From contig CAZNFK010000058.1 of the NCBI GenBank assembly GCA_964572365.1, forward strand, positions 1-15,868: a stretch of DNA of 15,868 bases. The letters are read 5' to 3'. Made by a program: the position numbers and the translations under genes. Below the pieces are notes generated by a model that saw only the letters and a program-made list of their open reading frames with translations, was not told the origin of the DNA and did no database searches. Of the stretch, positions 1 to 8,624 are shown one piece after another (positions within the stretch are counted from its first letter, which is position 1; every line of letters begins with the position of its first letter). Origin of the DNA: Salinimicrobium sp964572365 (GTDB taxonomy: Bacteria; Bacteroidota; Bacteroidia; Flavobacteriales; Flavobacteriaceae).

Positions 1-871
1 GAAGTTCCTCAAGACTTCCGCTGATCTTTAACAAACTTCGGAAAGCGGGAATGGGAATCGAACGTGGTTCCCAACCTGAAGTAGTGTCAATTAACAACAC
101 TCTCTTTTCATCTTTTCGCTCACTAAAGGATAGGGGCAGGGGAGAGCCACTGTAAAAGGCAGGCACCGGAGCCGAAACTCGCTGGGGTTTATGAATGTGG
201 CCCAACGCGATATAACTAAAATAGTCTCCAAAACGAGAAGCCTCAAAGGCGGCCTGGTTCCCCAGTTGTATATCGCGTTCACTTTCTGAAGTTTCGATGC
301 CGGCAGCAAACAGGTGGCCCATTGCCACGGCAGGGATATCTGGGAATTTGCTCCTGCAGATCTCTGCAGCCTCAAAAAAGCAATTCTGAATGCCTTTTCT
401 GGTTGCTTCCAACCGGTCTTCATAAGTGATCCCGTCAGTTGCACTGCGAAGATCAGAGTCGCGCAAAAAGGGGAGGGCAGCGATAAGAAGTTCCGGATTT
501 CCACTTTTTCCGTAGACAGGAATAACTGCTTCTTCCATATCCTCGGGCAATCCCCCAATGATGTGGACATCAAGCTCCCGCAGGATTTCCCGGGGAGCAT
601 CGAGCATGGCAGGGGAATCGTGGTTGCCACCGGTCAAAATGATCTTGCAATTGAATTTCTTCATGTTCATCAACGCCCGGTAGTATTGTTTCCTGGCTTC
701 TGAAGAAGGGTTGGCGAGGTCAAAAACATCGCCCGATACAAGCAGCAGGTCAATTTGCTCTTTTTGAAGGAGTTCACAAATCCAGTCTATGAAAAGATCA
801 AAGTCTTCGGAAAGCTCATTCTTGTGCAGTTTTTTACCAATATGCCAGTCGGCAGTATGCAAGATCTTCAT
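1..871 (-). CDS. sbcD: SbcD, exonuclease subunit D (partial, C-terminus beyond left edge)
   Basis: Metallophosphoesterase subunit of the SbcCD (Mre11-Rad50-like) nuclease, which cleaves DNA hairpins and processes blocked double-strand ends in the cytoplasm. The reading frame is open from an ATG at 871 to the window edge: 290 codons with no stop, against about 400 in the family, so roughly the last quarter is missing. Visible metal-binding motifs in order are TADWHIG (Asp8, His10), SGDVFD (Asp48), GGNHDS (Asn83, His84), MGHLFAAG, and GHIHKP (His225, His227). The MGHLFAAG and GHIHKP sequences with the following SGSPLPLSF stretch are typical of SbcD rather than of general phosphoesterases. The start is the first ATG, directly before the MKILHTADWH that opens these proteins. 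In most genomes sbcC follows sbcD, so sbcC is expected just left of the window (inference). Confidence 0.93.
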   Translation of the reverse strand, partial: MKILHTADWHIGKKLHKNELSEDFDLFIDWICELLQKEQIDLLLVSGDVFDLANPSSEARKQYYRALMNMKKFNCKIILTGGNHDSPAMLDAPREILRELDVHIIGGLPEDMEEAVIPVYGKSGNPELLIAALPFLRDSDLRSATDGITYEDRLEATRKGIQNCFFEAAEICRSKFPDIPAVAMGHLFAAGIETSESERDIQLGNQAAFEASRFGDYFSYIALGHIHKPQRVSAPVPAFYSGSPLPLSFSERKDEKRVLLIDTTSGWEPRSIPIPAFRSLLKISGSLEEL

Positions 872-909
872 GCTGTAGAAATTAATTCAGGAAGGAAATG
901 GTTTGGATT

Positions 910-940
910 CGAAAATAAGATTTATCCTTCTTGTTTGCAA
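910..940 (-). promoter_or_regulatory. Candidate Bacteroidota-type promoter for sbcD
   Basis: On the minus strand a TTG (938-940) is followed after 20 bases by TATTTTCG (910-917). This is one mismatch from the TAnnTTTG -7 box and has the expected spacing for the Bacteroidota sigma factor (TTG, about 19-20 bases, TAnnTTTG). It would give a leader of about 30 bases before the sbcD ATG. Short motifs of this kind occur by chance in AT-rich DNA. Confidence 0.4.
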
Positions 941-1005
941 AGGAAAAGAAACCGGGCGACAAACCATGACGGGCAGATAAAGAAAAAATGGAAATATAAA
1001 ATAGC

Positions 1006-1037
1006 AAAAACCCGAAGATCTACTGATTTTCGGGTTT
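1006..1037 (-). terminator. Rho-independent terminator after the 1059-2333 gene
   Basis: The arms at 1008-1016 and 1029-1037 form a perfect 9-bp stem (AAACCCGAA with TTCGGGTTT) around a 12-base loop. On the minus strand the stem runs into a TTTTT tract. It lies 22 bases past the stop of the minus-strand gene and upstream of sbcD, so it should separate the two transcription units. Confidence 0.82.
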
Positions 1038-1058
1038 ATAATAATACTTGTCTCAGGG

Positions 1059-2333
1059 CTAATTCTCCTTTAATCTCTCCCTTATCTTATCTATGGCATT
1101 CTCAATAGACTTATCGGGTTCAATGATGTTGTTTTCGCCCCAAAATGCTAAATCGGCAAAGCCTGAAATATCATCGGCCATCACCACTCTTTCGTTGAGG
1201 AAGGTCTTGTCTTTTTTGACCTTTCCTTCGGTATTGATCTTCCAGTCGGTTACAGCCAGTTCACTGCTTACTTTGTACCGGGAATTAAAGAGCCTTCTTT
1301 TCCAGTTTACCACGAATTCCAGCTGGGTATTTCCGTAGCCGTAATACCAGCGGCCATCGCGTTCGCGGTACTGGATATCATAATGTACATCTACCGGATA
1401 GACCCTGGTGCCCCCGGGTTTCTTTTTCACAAAAAGATCTGTGGCAGCCGAACGGTTGTCAACATTCAGGTTAAAGGAGGCTTTTACCAGGGTAAAAGTT
1501 TGCGCGTCTATATAGAGTTTTCCGAAGTACCAGGGCAATCCCTGGTCCTCTTCCTCAAAATTGACTACATATAAATACCTTTCATTAATTTTGGTAGGAT
1601 CATCAAAGCTGAACTTAAACCTGTCGAGCTCATCCTGTCCAAAAATATAGGTGGGATTTTTCATCAGGTCAATGTTCAACGGATTAAAAGGCCCTCCTCT
1701 TAATTTGAGGGCTACGGTGTCGAGCCTGTCATAATCGGCAGTTTTTCGAGCTTTTACCAGCGCAATATCATCATCCCCTCCTGTGGTATAGGGTGCTTTA
1801 TGGATGGTGACCACGGCTTCAGAAAGGGATACATTCTTTCTTCCCCTTTTAATGGTTTCCCGGTAAAAGGCGGTCATGGTGGCACGATCTTCAAAATAAT
1901 TGCTGCCCCGGTTCTTCAGCATATTGCGCACCACCGCTTCAGGATCTGTATAACTCAGAATACTTACTTCGGAAAGTTCTTCCATAGACTCCTGCAGCTC
2001 GATCACCACATTTTCTCCTTTAAAGAAATCAAGAGGTAAGGTTCTGCTCCTGTAGCCCAGATGGGAAACAGTGATGGACGCATCTTGTATGTCCACCGGA
2101 ATTTTTAGAGAGAAGATCCCGTCACTGTTGGTTACTGTGGAGATGTTGGTTCCCTCAACTGCCAAAAAAGCCGAATTGAGGCCGTCCCCCGAACTGTTCA
2201 CCACCTTGCCCTTATATTCGTTTACCTGAAATAAAACATGCGGTTCGATGTCGGCAGCCATTCCCTGGATGAACGTGAAAAATGCGATTAAAATGGTGAG
2301 TTTCTTGCAGAAAAATGTAGGTGCATTGCTCAT
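1059..2333 (-). CDS. Exported protein with carboxypeptidase-regulatory-like domain
   Basis: 424 residues. An N-terminal hydrophobic segment (about residues 11-27, LTILIAFFTFIQGMAA) looks like a Sec signal peptide. Residues about 39-115 form a carboxypeptidase-regulatory-like beta-sandwich: YKGKVVNSSGDGL, then a TNSDGIFSLKIP stretch and SHLGYRS, the usual pattern at the N-terminus of TonB-dependent receptors and related Bacteroidota envelope proteins. The remaining 300 residues (AFYRETIKRGRKNVSL, LPWYFGKLYID, RDGRWYYGYGNTQLEF and others) are beta-rich. They resemble a family of flavobacterial envelope proteins that lack a TonB receptor barrel. No catalytic residues are recognisable, and this domain type does not itself imply peptidase activity. 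It is probably periplasmic or outer-membrane associated. The gene is monocistronic, with a strong terminator downstream. The function is unknown. Confidence 0.85.
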   Translation of the reverse strand: MSNAPTFFCKKLTILIAFFTFIQGMAADIEPHVLFQVNEYKGKVVNSSGDGLNSAFLAVEGTNISTVTNSDGIFSLKIPVDIQDASITVSHLGYRSRTLPLDFFKGENVVIELQESMEELSEVSILSYTDPEAVVRNMLKNRGSNYFEDRATMTAFYRETIKRGRKNVSLSEAVVTIHKAPYTTGGDDDIALVKARKTADYDRLDTVALKLRGGPFNPLNIDLMKNPTYIFGQDELDRFKFSFDDPTKINERYLYVVNFEEEDQGLPWYFGKLYIDAQTFTLVKASFNLNVDNRSAATDLFVKKKPGGTRVYPVDVHYDIQYRERDGRWYYGYGNTQLEFVVNWKRRLFNSRYKVSSELAVTDWKINTEGKVKKDKTFLNERVVMADDISGFADLAFWGENNIIEPDKSIENAIDKIRERLKEN

Positions 2334-2740
2334 GATAGAAGAGTTTAAAGATAGTCTCTCTAATTTACTGAAAAATTGTTAATTATCTTTCTAAAGTTTA
2401 AAATAAGGAAAGGCATCTGGTATACATACTCGAGGCCGTTAGCAAAAATGTAAAGGATTCAGGAGGGTTAGCCGGCGGAGTTATTCTCACCTTTTATAGG
2501 AACGATTTCTCCGTTAAACGACCTCACTTCATGGCTAAAAAGTCCTCAGGCCTTAACGCTTAACACTACGTTAACAGAGAATATTATTGGATTATGATAA
2601 TTTCACGATTTAAATTCAATTTTCAATTAATTTTTGGAAAACGTCAATTTTAATGGCAAAAGTGCTCAAAGGGGAAGGTTAGTTGCCTTAGTTTTGGACA
2701 TTTAGCATATTTTAATCGATAGTATAGCCTATATTCTCCT
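2334..2740. other. Divergent intergenic region, no gene seen
   Basis: 407 AT-rich bases between the divergent starts at 2333 (minus) and 2741 (plus). No convincing ORF, tRNA or terminator hairpin was found. It holds a perfect TAnnTTTG box (TAGTTTTG, 2689-2696) and a cluster of TTAACG/CGTTAA elements: CGTTAAACG at 2512-2520, TTAACG at 2553-2558 and CGTTAA at 2569-2574. The last two form a 6-bp inverted repeat with a 10-base spacer. The length leaves room for regulation of the light-sensing operon. Confidence 0.6.
2689..2696 (+). promoter_or_regulatory. Candidate -7 box for the light-sensing operon
   Basis: TAGTTTTG matches the Bacteroidota -7 consensus TAnnTTTG exactly and lies 45 bases before the ATG at 2741. 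No TTG is found at the expected upstream distance, so this is only half of a promoter and the call is tentative. Confidence 0.33.
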
Positions 2741-5700
2741 ATGAGGAAAACCAGTAATAATTCCCCTACCGTGATTTCGGAATCACCTAGCAGAGATAGT
2801 TCTAAATCAAAAGAGCCGCGTATTATAGCAATTGGAGCCAGTGCCGGCGGACTGGAAGCATTAAAAGCTTTTTTTGAGAACGTACCCGATGATTCTCAAA
2901 ACGCGTATATTGTGATACAACATCTTTCACCCGATTACAAAAGTATGATGGGCGAATTGTTGAAACGCAATACCAAACTTCCTATTACAGAAGTTTCCGA
3001 AGGGATGGAGGTAAAACCCGGAATGATCTATTTGATTCCGCCAGTAAACAATCTGATTCTCCAGGAGGGCAGGCTTTTTCTTAAAGAAAAACCTAAAAAC
3101 CAAACCCTGAACCTCCCCATCGACATGTTCTTTGAATCCCTTTCTAGGGAATACAAGGAAAAGGCCATTGGGGTGATCCTTAGTGGTACCGGCAGCGACG
3201 GTACTCGTGGCGCCCGGGCCATTAAGGAAAATGACGGGATGATCATGGTGCAGGAGCCACAGGAGGCCCAGTTCGACGGAATGCCTCAAAGCGCTATAAA
3301 TACCGGATTGGTGGATTATGTGATCCCTGTTAAAGACATGGGCGGGGAATTGCATAATTTTATTTCTGCACCAGATGTATTTCATTTTGAGGACGGGGAT
3401 GTGGAGTATGACCGCTCTGAACTCATGAAGATCCTGAATTTTGTCAATAAGGAAACCGGTCTTGACTTCAGGGAGTACAAACGATCTACCCTGGCCCGAA
3501 GAGTGGCCCGCCGGGTCAATGTTTGCAAATGCAGGTCTTTGTCTGAATATTATGAATTCCTCACCTCCCGCAAAGGAGAAGTGGATATCCTTTACAGGGA
3601 ATTCCTCATTGGGGTCACCAAATTTTTCAGAGATAGTAAGGTGTGGGAATTGATCAGGGAAAAAATTGTTCCCGAACTGGTTAGTGAAAGGAAAGACGGG
3701 GAGACCCTGAAGGTTTGGGACGTGGCTTGCAGTACAGGGGAAGAAGCCTATTCTTATGCCATGTGCATATTCGATGAAATGGAAAAGCAGGGTAAGAACC
3801 TGGAGGTGAAGATCTTTGCTACAGATATTTCTGAAAAGCACCTTGAAATTGGCAGTAAAGGTTCTTATCCCGAAAGTATAGCGGCAGATGTCCCCGCCGA
3901 ATTTTTGGCCAAATATTTTCTGAATAAACCGCATTCCTACAGGGTAGTAGAAAAATTAAGAAGAGCAGTTATCTTTTCAAGGCACAACGTCATTAAAAAT
4001 CCGCCTTTTAGCAATATGGACATGGTTTCGTGTCGAAACCTTCTCATCTATTTCCAACAGGCAATTCAGAAGAAAGCCCTTAGTGTCTTGCATTATTCCC
4101 TGAAGCAGGAGGGGATCCTTGTTTTGGGAACCAGTGAAAGTGTGCAAAGCCACAGGCAGAATTTTGTTGAAATAGATCGGAAATGGAAGATCTATCGTAA
4201 CGTGAATCCCAGCAAAAGACTTACATCAGGGATATCCCATGCTGCGACATCTTCTCTTCTGGAAAATATTGGAAGTAAGATCACGAAACAGACAAGAACT
4301 ACAAACCGGCCCGTAAAGCAGAAATTGAACAACGAGTTCAATGAAGCCTTGCTGGAACATTTTAATGGTGCCAGTGTGTTTGTAGATTCAGAATACAATA
4401 TTCTGGAAGCAATTGGAGAATTTAGGAAATATGCGAATTTACCGGTCAATGGTTTTTCTATCAACCTGCTGGAAATGTTGGAGGCAGACCTGAAATACCT
4501 TGTTCAGAATACACTGAAGAAGGCTGATAAACTTCAGAAGAAAGTATATTATAAAAATGCTACTTTCAGTCATAAAAATGAGAAAAAAGCGGTTGATATA
4601 ATTGTCAAACCTTTCGAACAACAAAACCTGGAAGGAGGAACGCACTTTGTGATCACTTTTATTGAAAAAGAGTTGAAACTTGACGATGTAGAAGAGGTAG
4701 ACAATATTACTTTAACCAGGAGGACCAAAGAATATGTTTCAAATCTTGAAGAAGAACTGAAACAAACTAAGGAGGACCTGCAAACTTCTCTCGAAGAGAT
4801 AGAGACCAGTAATGAGGAGCTGCAGGCCGCCAACGAAGAGTTATTGGCATCAAATGAGGAGCTGCAGAGTACCAATGAAGAGCTGCAAAGTGTAAATGAG
4901 GAGATCAATACGGTTAATGCCGAGAACCTCCAGAAGATGGATGATCTCGCAGCTTTGAATGCCGATATGAATAACCTTTTGGAAAGTACCCAGATAGGGA
5001 CCATTTTCCTCGATTCTTCCTTATCGATCAGGAAATTCACGCCGGCCATCAAAGAACATTTCAGCTTCCTGAATTCAGATGTGGGGAGACCAATTAGTCA
5101 TTTTACCAGCAGTATAGGAAAAAGCAATCTGGTTGATCGTTGTAAAAGGGTACTAAATACAGGCAAGCCTCTTGAGAAGACTGTTGTTTCTAAGAACGGG
5201 AACCATTATATAAGGAGACTATCTCCATTTATAGATTCAAACCAGAAGGTAAGTGGGGTGGTGATCACCTTTATTGATATTGAGGTGCTTCAAAAATCAA
5301 AAGAAAAACTCCAGGCCAGTGAAAAAAGGTACAGGAGTTTTTATGAGGAGGACCCAATGATGCACATTAGTGTTGATCCACATAGTTCAATGATCATTCA
5401 GTGTAATAAGATGGCTGTTAAGCAACTCAAATATGATTCTAAAGAGGAGCTTATTGGTAAACCTATCTTTGATCTCTATAGTGAAGAAAGTCAGTTAGAG
5501 GCGATAAAGTCAAATAAACAGTTTCAGAAGGAAGGGAAACTGGTCAACCTGGAGCAAAAATTGCTCACAAAAAAGGGAGAGACCTTACCTGTGATTCTTA
5601 ATGCCATTGCCGAAAAGGATGAAAATGATGAGCTTCTGACCATTCGGTATACTTATGCTGATATTTCGGCACTTAAAAAGGCTGAGGAGAAACTCCAGGA

Positions 5701-6394
5701 GCAAAAGGCAGATCTTGAACGTGCAAACCGGGATCTTGAGCAGTTTGTTTCCATCTGTTCCCATGATTTGCAGGAGCCACTGTCTACTATCAAATTCGGA
5801 AGTGATGTGCTTGGCAAAATTTACTCCCAGAAGCTCGATGATAAAGGTAAAAATTATGTCAACTATATTGAAGATGCTTCCTCCAGGTTATCAAACCAGA
5901 TAAAGGCCCTGCTTGAACATTCCCGGATAGGTCGAAACGGAAAAAGAAAAACTGTTGATACCAAAGAGCTGGTAGAGGTGGTGAAATACGATCTTGGGAA
6001 AAGCATTAAGGACACCGGCGCGAAGATACACTGCGGAGACCTTCCAAAGGTTAAGGGTTATGAAGTGGAACTGAGGTTGCTTTTCCAGAACCTGATAAGC
6101 AATGCCATAAAATACACCCCCGATGACCGGGTTCCCGAGGTGCGTATCTCTGCCTACCGGGAAGCAGATTACTGGGTGTTCTCTGTGGTCGATAACGGAG
6201 TGGGAATATCTAAAGAAGATCAACTAAATATCTTTACTATCTTTAACCGGGTGGAAAAAGACAGCAAAAAAGATGGTACAGGTGTAGGTCTTGCCCATGT
6301 AGAAAAGATCGTACATCTTCATGAAGGCACAATGTGGGTGGATTCTCAAGTAGGAGTAGGAAGTTCCTTCTATTTTAAATTAAAAGCGATTTGA
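2741..6394 (+). CDS. CheB methylesterase-CheR methyltransferase-PAS-histidine kinase fusion
   Basis: 1217 residues, no membrane segment, so cytoplasmic. Domains in order: CheB methylesterase (about 27-210) with catalytic Ser34 in GASAGG, His61 in QHLSPD and Asp153 in SGTGSDGT; CheR methyltransferase (about 229-488) with GVTKFFRDS, the SAM loop ACSTGEE (329-335) and CRNLLIYF; an atypical PAS-like domain (about 531-645); a heptad coiled coil (about 662-742); PAS (about 744-858); PAS (about 863-985); histidine kinase with His1008 in SHDLQEPL, N-box Asn1121, G1 Asp1151 and a final GVGLAHVEK G2 box. All catalytic residues of the three enzyme types are visible. CheB has no N-terminal receiver domain, so its esterase is not controlled by a receiver in cis. 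The stop lies 4 bases before the phytochrome gene. By family knowledge CheB and CheR demethylate and methylate chemoreceptor glutamates; what is modified here is unknown. Confidence 0.93.
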   Translation: MRKTSNNSPTVISESPSRDSSKSKEPRIIAIGASAGGLEALKAFFENVPDDSQNAYIVIQHLSPDYKSMMGELLKRNTKLPITEVSEGMEVKPGMIYLIPPVNNLILQEGRLFLKEKPKNQTLNLPIDMFFESLSREYKEKAIGVILSGTGSDGTRGARAIKENDGMIMVQEPQEAQFDGMPQSAINTGLVDYVIPVKDMGGELHNFISAPDVFHFEDGDVEYDRSELMKILNFVNKETGLDFREYKRSTLARRVARRVNVCKCRSLSEYYEFLTSRKGEVDILYREFLIGVTKFFRDSKVWELIREKIVPELVSERKDGETLKVWDVACSTGEEAYSYAMCIFDEMEKQGKNLEVKIFATDISEKHLEIGSKGSYPESIAADVPAEFLAKYFLNKPHSYRVVEKLRRAVIFSRHNVIKNPPFSNMDMVSCRNLLIYFQQAIQKKALSVLHYSLKQEGILVLGTSESVQSHRQNFVEIDRKWKIYRNVNPSKRLTSGISHAATSSLLENIGSKITKQTRTTNRPVKQKLNNEFNEALLEHFNGASVFVDSEYNILEAIGEFRKYANLPVNGFSINLLEMLEADLKYLVQNTLKKADKLQKKVYYKNATFSHKNEKKAVDIIVKPFEQQNLEGGTHFVITFIEKELKLDDVEEVDNITLTRRTKEYVSNLEEELKQTKEDLQTSLEEIETSNEELQAANEELLASNEELQSTNEELQSVNEEINTVNAENLQKMDDLAALNADMNNLLESTQIGTIFLDSSLSIRKFTPAIKEHFSFLNSDVGRPISHFTSSIGKSNLVDRCKRVLNTGKPLEKTVVSKNGNHYIRRLSPFIDSNQKVSGVVITFIDIEVLQKSKEKLQASEKRYRSFYEEDPMMHISVDPHSSMIIQCNKMAVKQLKYDSKEELIGKPIFDLYSEESQLEAIKSNKQFQKEGKLVNLEQKLLTKKGETLPVILNAIAEKDENDELLTIRYTYADISALKKAEEKLQEQKADLERANRDLEQFVSICSHDLQEPLSTIKFGSDVLGKIYSQKLDDKGKNYVNYIEDASSRLSNQIKALLEHSRIGRNGKRKTVDTKELVEVVKYDLGKSIKDTGAKIHCGDLPKVKGYEVELRLLFQNLISNAIKYTPDDRVPEVRISAYREADYWVFSVVDNGVGISKEDQLNIFTIFNRVEKDSKKDGTGVGLAHVEKIVHLHEGTMWVDSQVGVGSSFYFKLKAI
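4808..4912 (+). repeat. Five heptad repeats (xNEELxx) in the coiled coil of the CheB/CheR kinase
   Basis: Five tandem 21-base units encode SNEELQA, ANEELLA, SNEELQS, TNEELQS and VNEEINT (residues 690-724). They are the core of a longer coiled coil that links the CheR/PAS part to the second PAS domain and the kinase. This NEELQ-rich signalling helix is a regular feature of CheB/CheR fusion kinases. The units are similar but not identical at DNA level, so they look like old repeats under protein-level selection. Confidence 0.85.
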
Positions 6395-6398
6395 ATTA

Positions 6399-8624
6399 AT
6401 GAAGGTAACCTCCCAGAAGTATCCGGAAAAAGTTGATCTGGAAAATTGCGCTAAGGAACCTATTCATATCATTGGTAAAACCCAGGAATACGGTGTGGTC
6501 GTTGTTTGCGACCCACTAAGTCTTACTATTACACAGGCAGGAGCCAATACATATGAGTTTTTCTCTGTCGCTCAGGATGATCTTTTAGAGCAACCTCTTT
6601 CAAGGCTTCTTGGTGAAGATCAGGTGAGCTTTTTTAAAGAAAAACTGGCGGATAAAGATACCTCCCTACCTCTGGAGGTGAAGATCAATAATAAGAACTT
6701 CCTTTTGCTTGCAAATTTTTCCGGGATAAACCTGGTGCTTGAGTTTGAACCACTTGAAGAGGTAGGGGATTCGTTTTTCTTTCAGAAACACCTTACCCAG
6801 ATCCTGAACAAATTACAGGCTTCGGGATCGGTTACCGAACTCTGCCGTTCTGCCGCCGTGCTTACAAAAAAAATTTTTGGATATGACAGGGTCATGATCT
6901 ACTATTTTGATGAAGAATGGAACGGGGAGGTAGTTGCTGAGAGGAAAGAAAAGGAAATGGAAAGCTGGCTTGGATTGAAATATCCTGCTACCGATATTCC
7001 TTCGCAATCCCGCGACCTTTTTCTAAAGCACCGGGTTAGAATGATCACCGATGTTCATTATCAACCTCAGGATATTCTTCCTGAAATTTCTCCGCTTACT
7101 CAAAAACCTCTTGATCTATCTCATATAGACCTTCGGGCGGTTTCCCCTGTTCATATTGAATACCTTATCAATATGGAGGTGGGAGCTTCTATGACAGCGG
7201 CAATTGTAGTGAATGGAAAACTTTGGGGGTTGATCGCCTGCCATCACAGGTCGGCCAAATTCATTAGTTATTATCAAAGGGAAAGTATGAGGTTCCTTGC
7301 AGAAATGTTCTCAACTAAGATCGCTCTGCAGGAATCTACTAACTTCATTAAGAATACTTCGGTTTCAGAAAAGATAAGAATGCAGTTGGTTGAACAGCTG
7401 CAGGAAAAAGATGACCTTTTTGAAGCCCTTGTCCGGGGCCCTGTGAAATTTACAGATGTGATCAACTGCAGCGGCGGCGTGTTGTTTTTCATTGATGAAT
7501 GGATATTCAGCGGAAAGCTACCCGAAAAGAAAAAAATTAAAAGCCTGCTGAAAAACTTCCTCAGTAAAAAAGAACAAAATCTTTTTTATTCCCGTAAAAT
7601 ATCCGAAGATTTTCCTGAAGCTACTGCTTATAAGAATATAGTTTCTGGGGTAATGAGTTTAAGACTTGCCGAGAACAAATATATTTTGTGGTTCAGGCCC
7701 GAGGAGGTGGAAAATGTCAGTTGGGGAGGAAATCCTTCTGAAAAAGCCATTTTTGACGAGGAAAAGAAACGTTTGAGCCCCAGAAAATCCTTTTCCAGTT
7801 GGAGTGAACAGGTCACCGGAATATCAAAACCTTGGAAAGATTATGATGTGAGTAGTGTGAAGGCTTTGGGAGAGAATATCAGCCATATCTTGTTGGCCCG
7901 GCAAAGAAATGAGATCGAGGCCCTTAATGAGAAGCTGCTGGAAGCCAACGAGGAGTTAGAGCTTTTTAGCTATGGTCTTTCCCATGACCTGCGGGCTCCC
8001 GTTAGGGGAGTAGAGGGGTATTTGCAGATCATAATGGAAGATCATGGGAGATCACTAAATGAAGAGGGGCAAAAGCTGGTGGAAATGGCCAAAGATCTTA
8101 CCGGCAGAATGAATGAGCTGATAGATGACATCCTTTCCTATTTCAATATTTCTCACCTGGAAGGTTTACAGCAACAGGAAATTTCACTGAAGCACCTCAT
8201 TGATGAGACCTTGCAGATGATCAATATCAAGGCAAATTTTCCCAACACGCAGATTAAGGTGCAGGAAGATCTACCTATTATGAAAGGGGATCGAAGAATG
8301 CTCTTTCAACTTTGGTCAAATCTTATAAACAATGCCCTGAAGTATTCCTCTCAAAAAGATCATCCGGAGGTTGAGATAGGAACTTTCCACAAGAACGGTA
8401 AAGAGGTTTTCTTTATTAAAGATAATGGAATAGGGATAGAGGATAAACATCATGGGCAGATCTTCGAGACCTTTACCCGGGTTGCCGGGAAAGCTTTTAA
8501 AGGAAGCGGCATAGGTCTTGCAATAGTTAAGAAAATTATAGATAAGCATCAGGGGGAGATATGGTTGGAAAGTATCCCGAACCAGGGGACGACCTTTTAT
8601 TTCCATATAGGTTCTCCTGAATGA
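6399..8624 (+). CDS. bphP: Bacteriophytochrome sensor histidine kinase
   Basis: 741 residues, the usual length of a PAS-GAF-PHY-kinase phytochrome. It is a red/far-red photoreceptor that binds biliverdin and signals by His-Asp phosphotransfer. The N-terminal PAS domain (about 10-120) has Cys17 in ENCAKEPIHIIG, the biliverdin-attachment position of bacteriophytochromes. The GAF domain (about 134-300) has YPATDIPSQSR (Asp199), HIEYLINM (His252) and ACHH (His282), which align with Asp207, His260 and His290 of Deinococcus BphP. The PHY domain (about 315-490) keeps the tongue motifs WGGNP and PRKSF (461-465). The kinase has His529 in SHDLRAP, N-box Asn645 and DNGIGI (Asp675). No chromophore-pocket residue is missing, so it should be photoactive. 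It lies 4 bases after the CheB/CheR kinase and overlaps the response regulator by ATGA. The heme oxygenase two genes downstream supplies the chromophore. Confidence 0.96.
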   Translation: MKVTSQKYPEKVDLENCAKEPIHIIGKTQEYGVVVVCDPLSLTITQAGANTYEFFSVAQDDLLEQPLSRLLGEDQVSFFKEKLADKDTSLPLEVKINNKNFLLLANFSGINLVLEFEPLEEVGDSFFFQKHLTQILNKLQASGSVTELCRSAAVLTKKIFGYDRVMIYYFDEEWNGEVVAERKEKEMESWLGLKYPATDIPSQSRDLFLKHRVRMITDVHYQPQDILPEISPLTQKPLDLSHIDLRAVSPVHIEYLINMEVGASMTAAIVVNGKLWGLIACHHRSAKFISYYQRESMRFLAEMFSTKIALQESTNFIKNTSVSEKIRMQLVEQLQEKDDLFEALVRGPVKFTDVINCSGGVLFFIDEWIFSGKLPEKKKIKSLLKNFLSKKEQNLFYSRKISEDFPEATAYKNIVSGVMSLRLAENKYILWFRPEEVENVSWGGNPSEKAIFDEEKKRLSPRKSFSSWSEQVTGISKPWKDYDVSSVKALGENISHILLARQRNEIEALNEKLLEANEELELFSYGLSHDLRAPVRGVEGYLQIIMEDHGRSLNEEGQKLVEMAKDLTGRMNELIDDILSYFNISHLEGLQQQEISLKHLIDETLQMINIKANFPNTQIKVQEDLPIMKGDRRMLFQLWSNLINNALKYSSQKDHPEVEIGTFHKNGKEVFFIKDNGIGIEDKHHGQIFETFTRVAGKAFKGSGIGLAIVKKIIDKHQGEIWLESIPNQGTTFYFHIGSPE

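Noticed and set aside
91..630. 179-codon minus-strand frame
   Set aside because: It is out of frame with SbcD, which covers the same bases with all nuclease motifs in order.
314..703. 129-codon plus-strand frame
   Set aside because: Antisense to SbcD, with no recognisable protein features.
2401..2640. Possible small RNA or riboswitch in the long intergenic region
   Set aside because: No stable stem with a terminator or a recognised riboswitch core was seen.
2927..3934. 335-codon minus-strand frame inside the CheB/CheR kinase gene
   Set aside because: It lies antisense to the CheB and CheR domains and shows no motif or domain pattern; a long antisense shadow.
4808..4912. Tandem repeat as possible mobile or CRISPR-like DNA
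   Set aside because: The repeats are in frame, 21 bases long and explained by a coiled-coil heptad pattern.
4570..5052. 160-codon serine-rich minus-strand frame
   Set aside because: It is the antisense reading of the NEELQ heptad repeats, whose periodic codons keep the opposite strand open.
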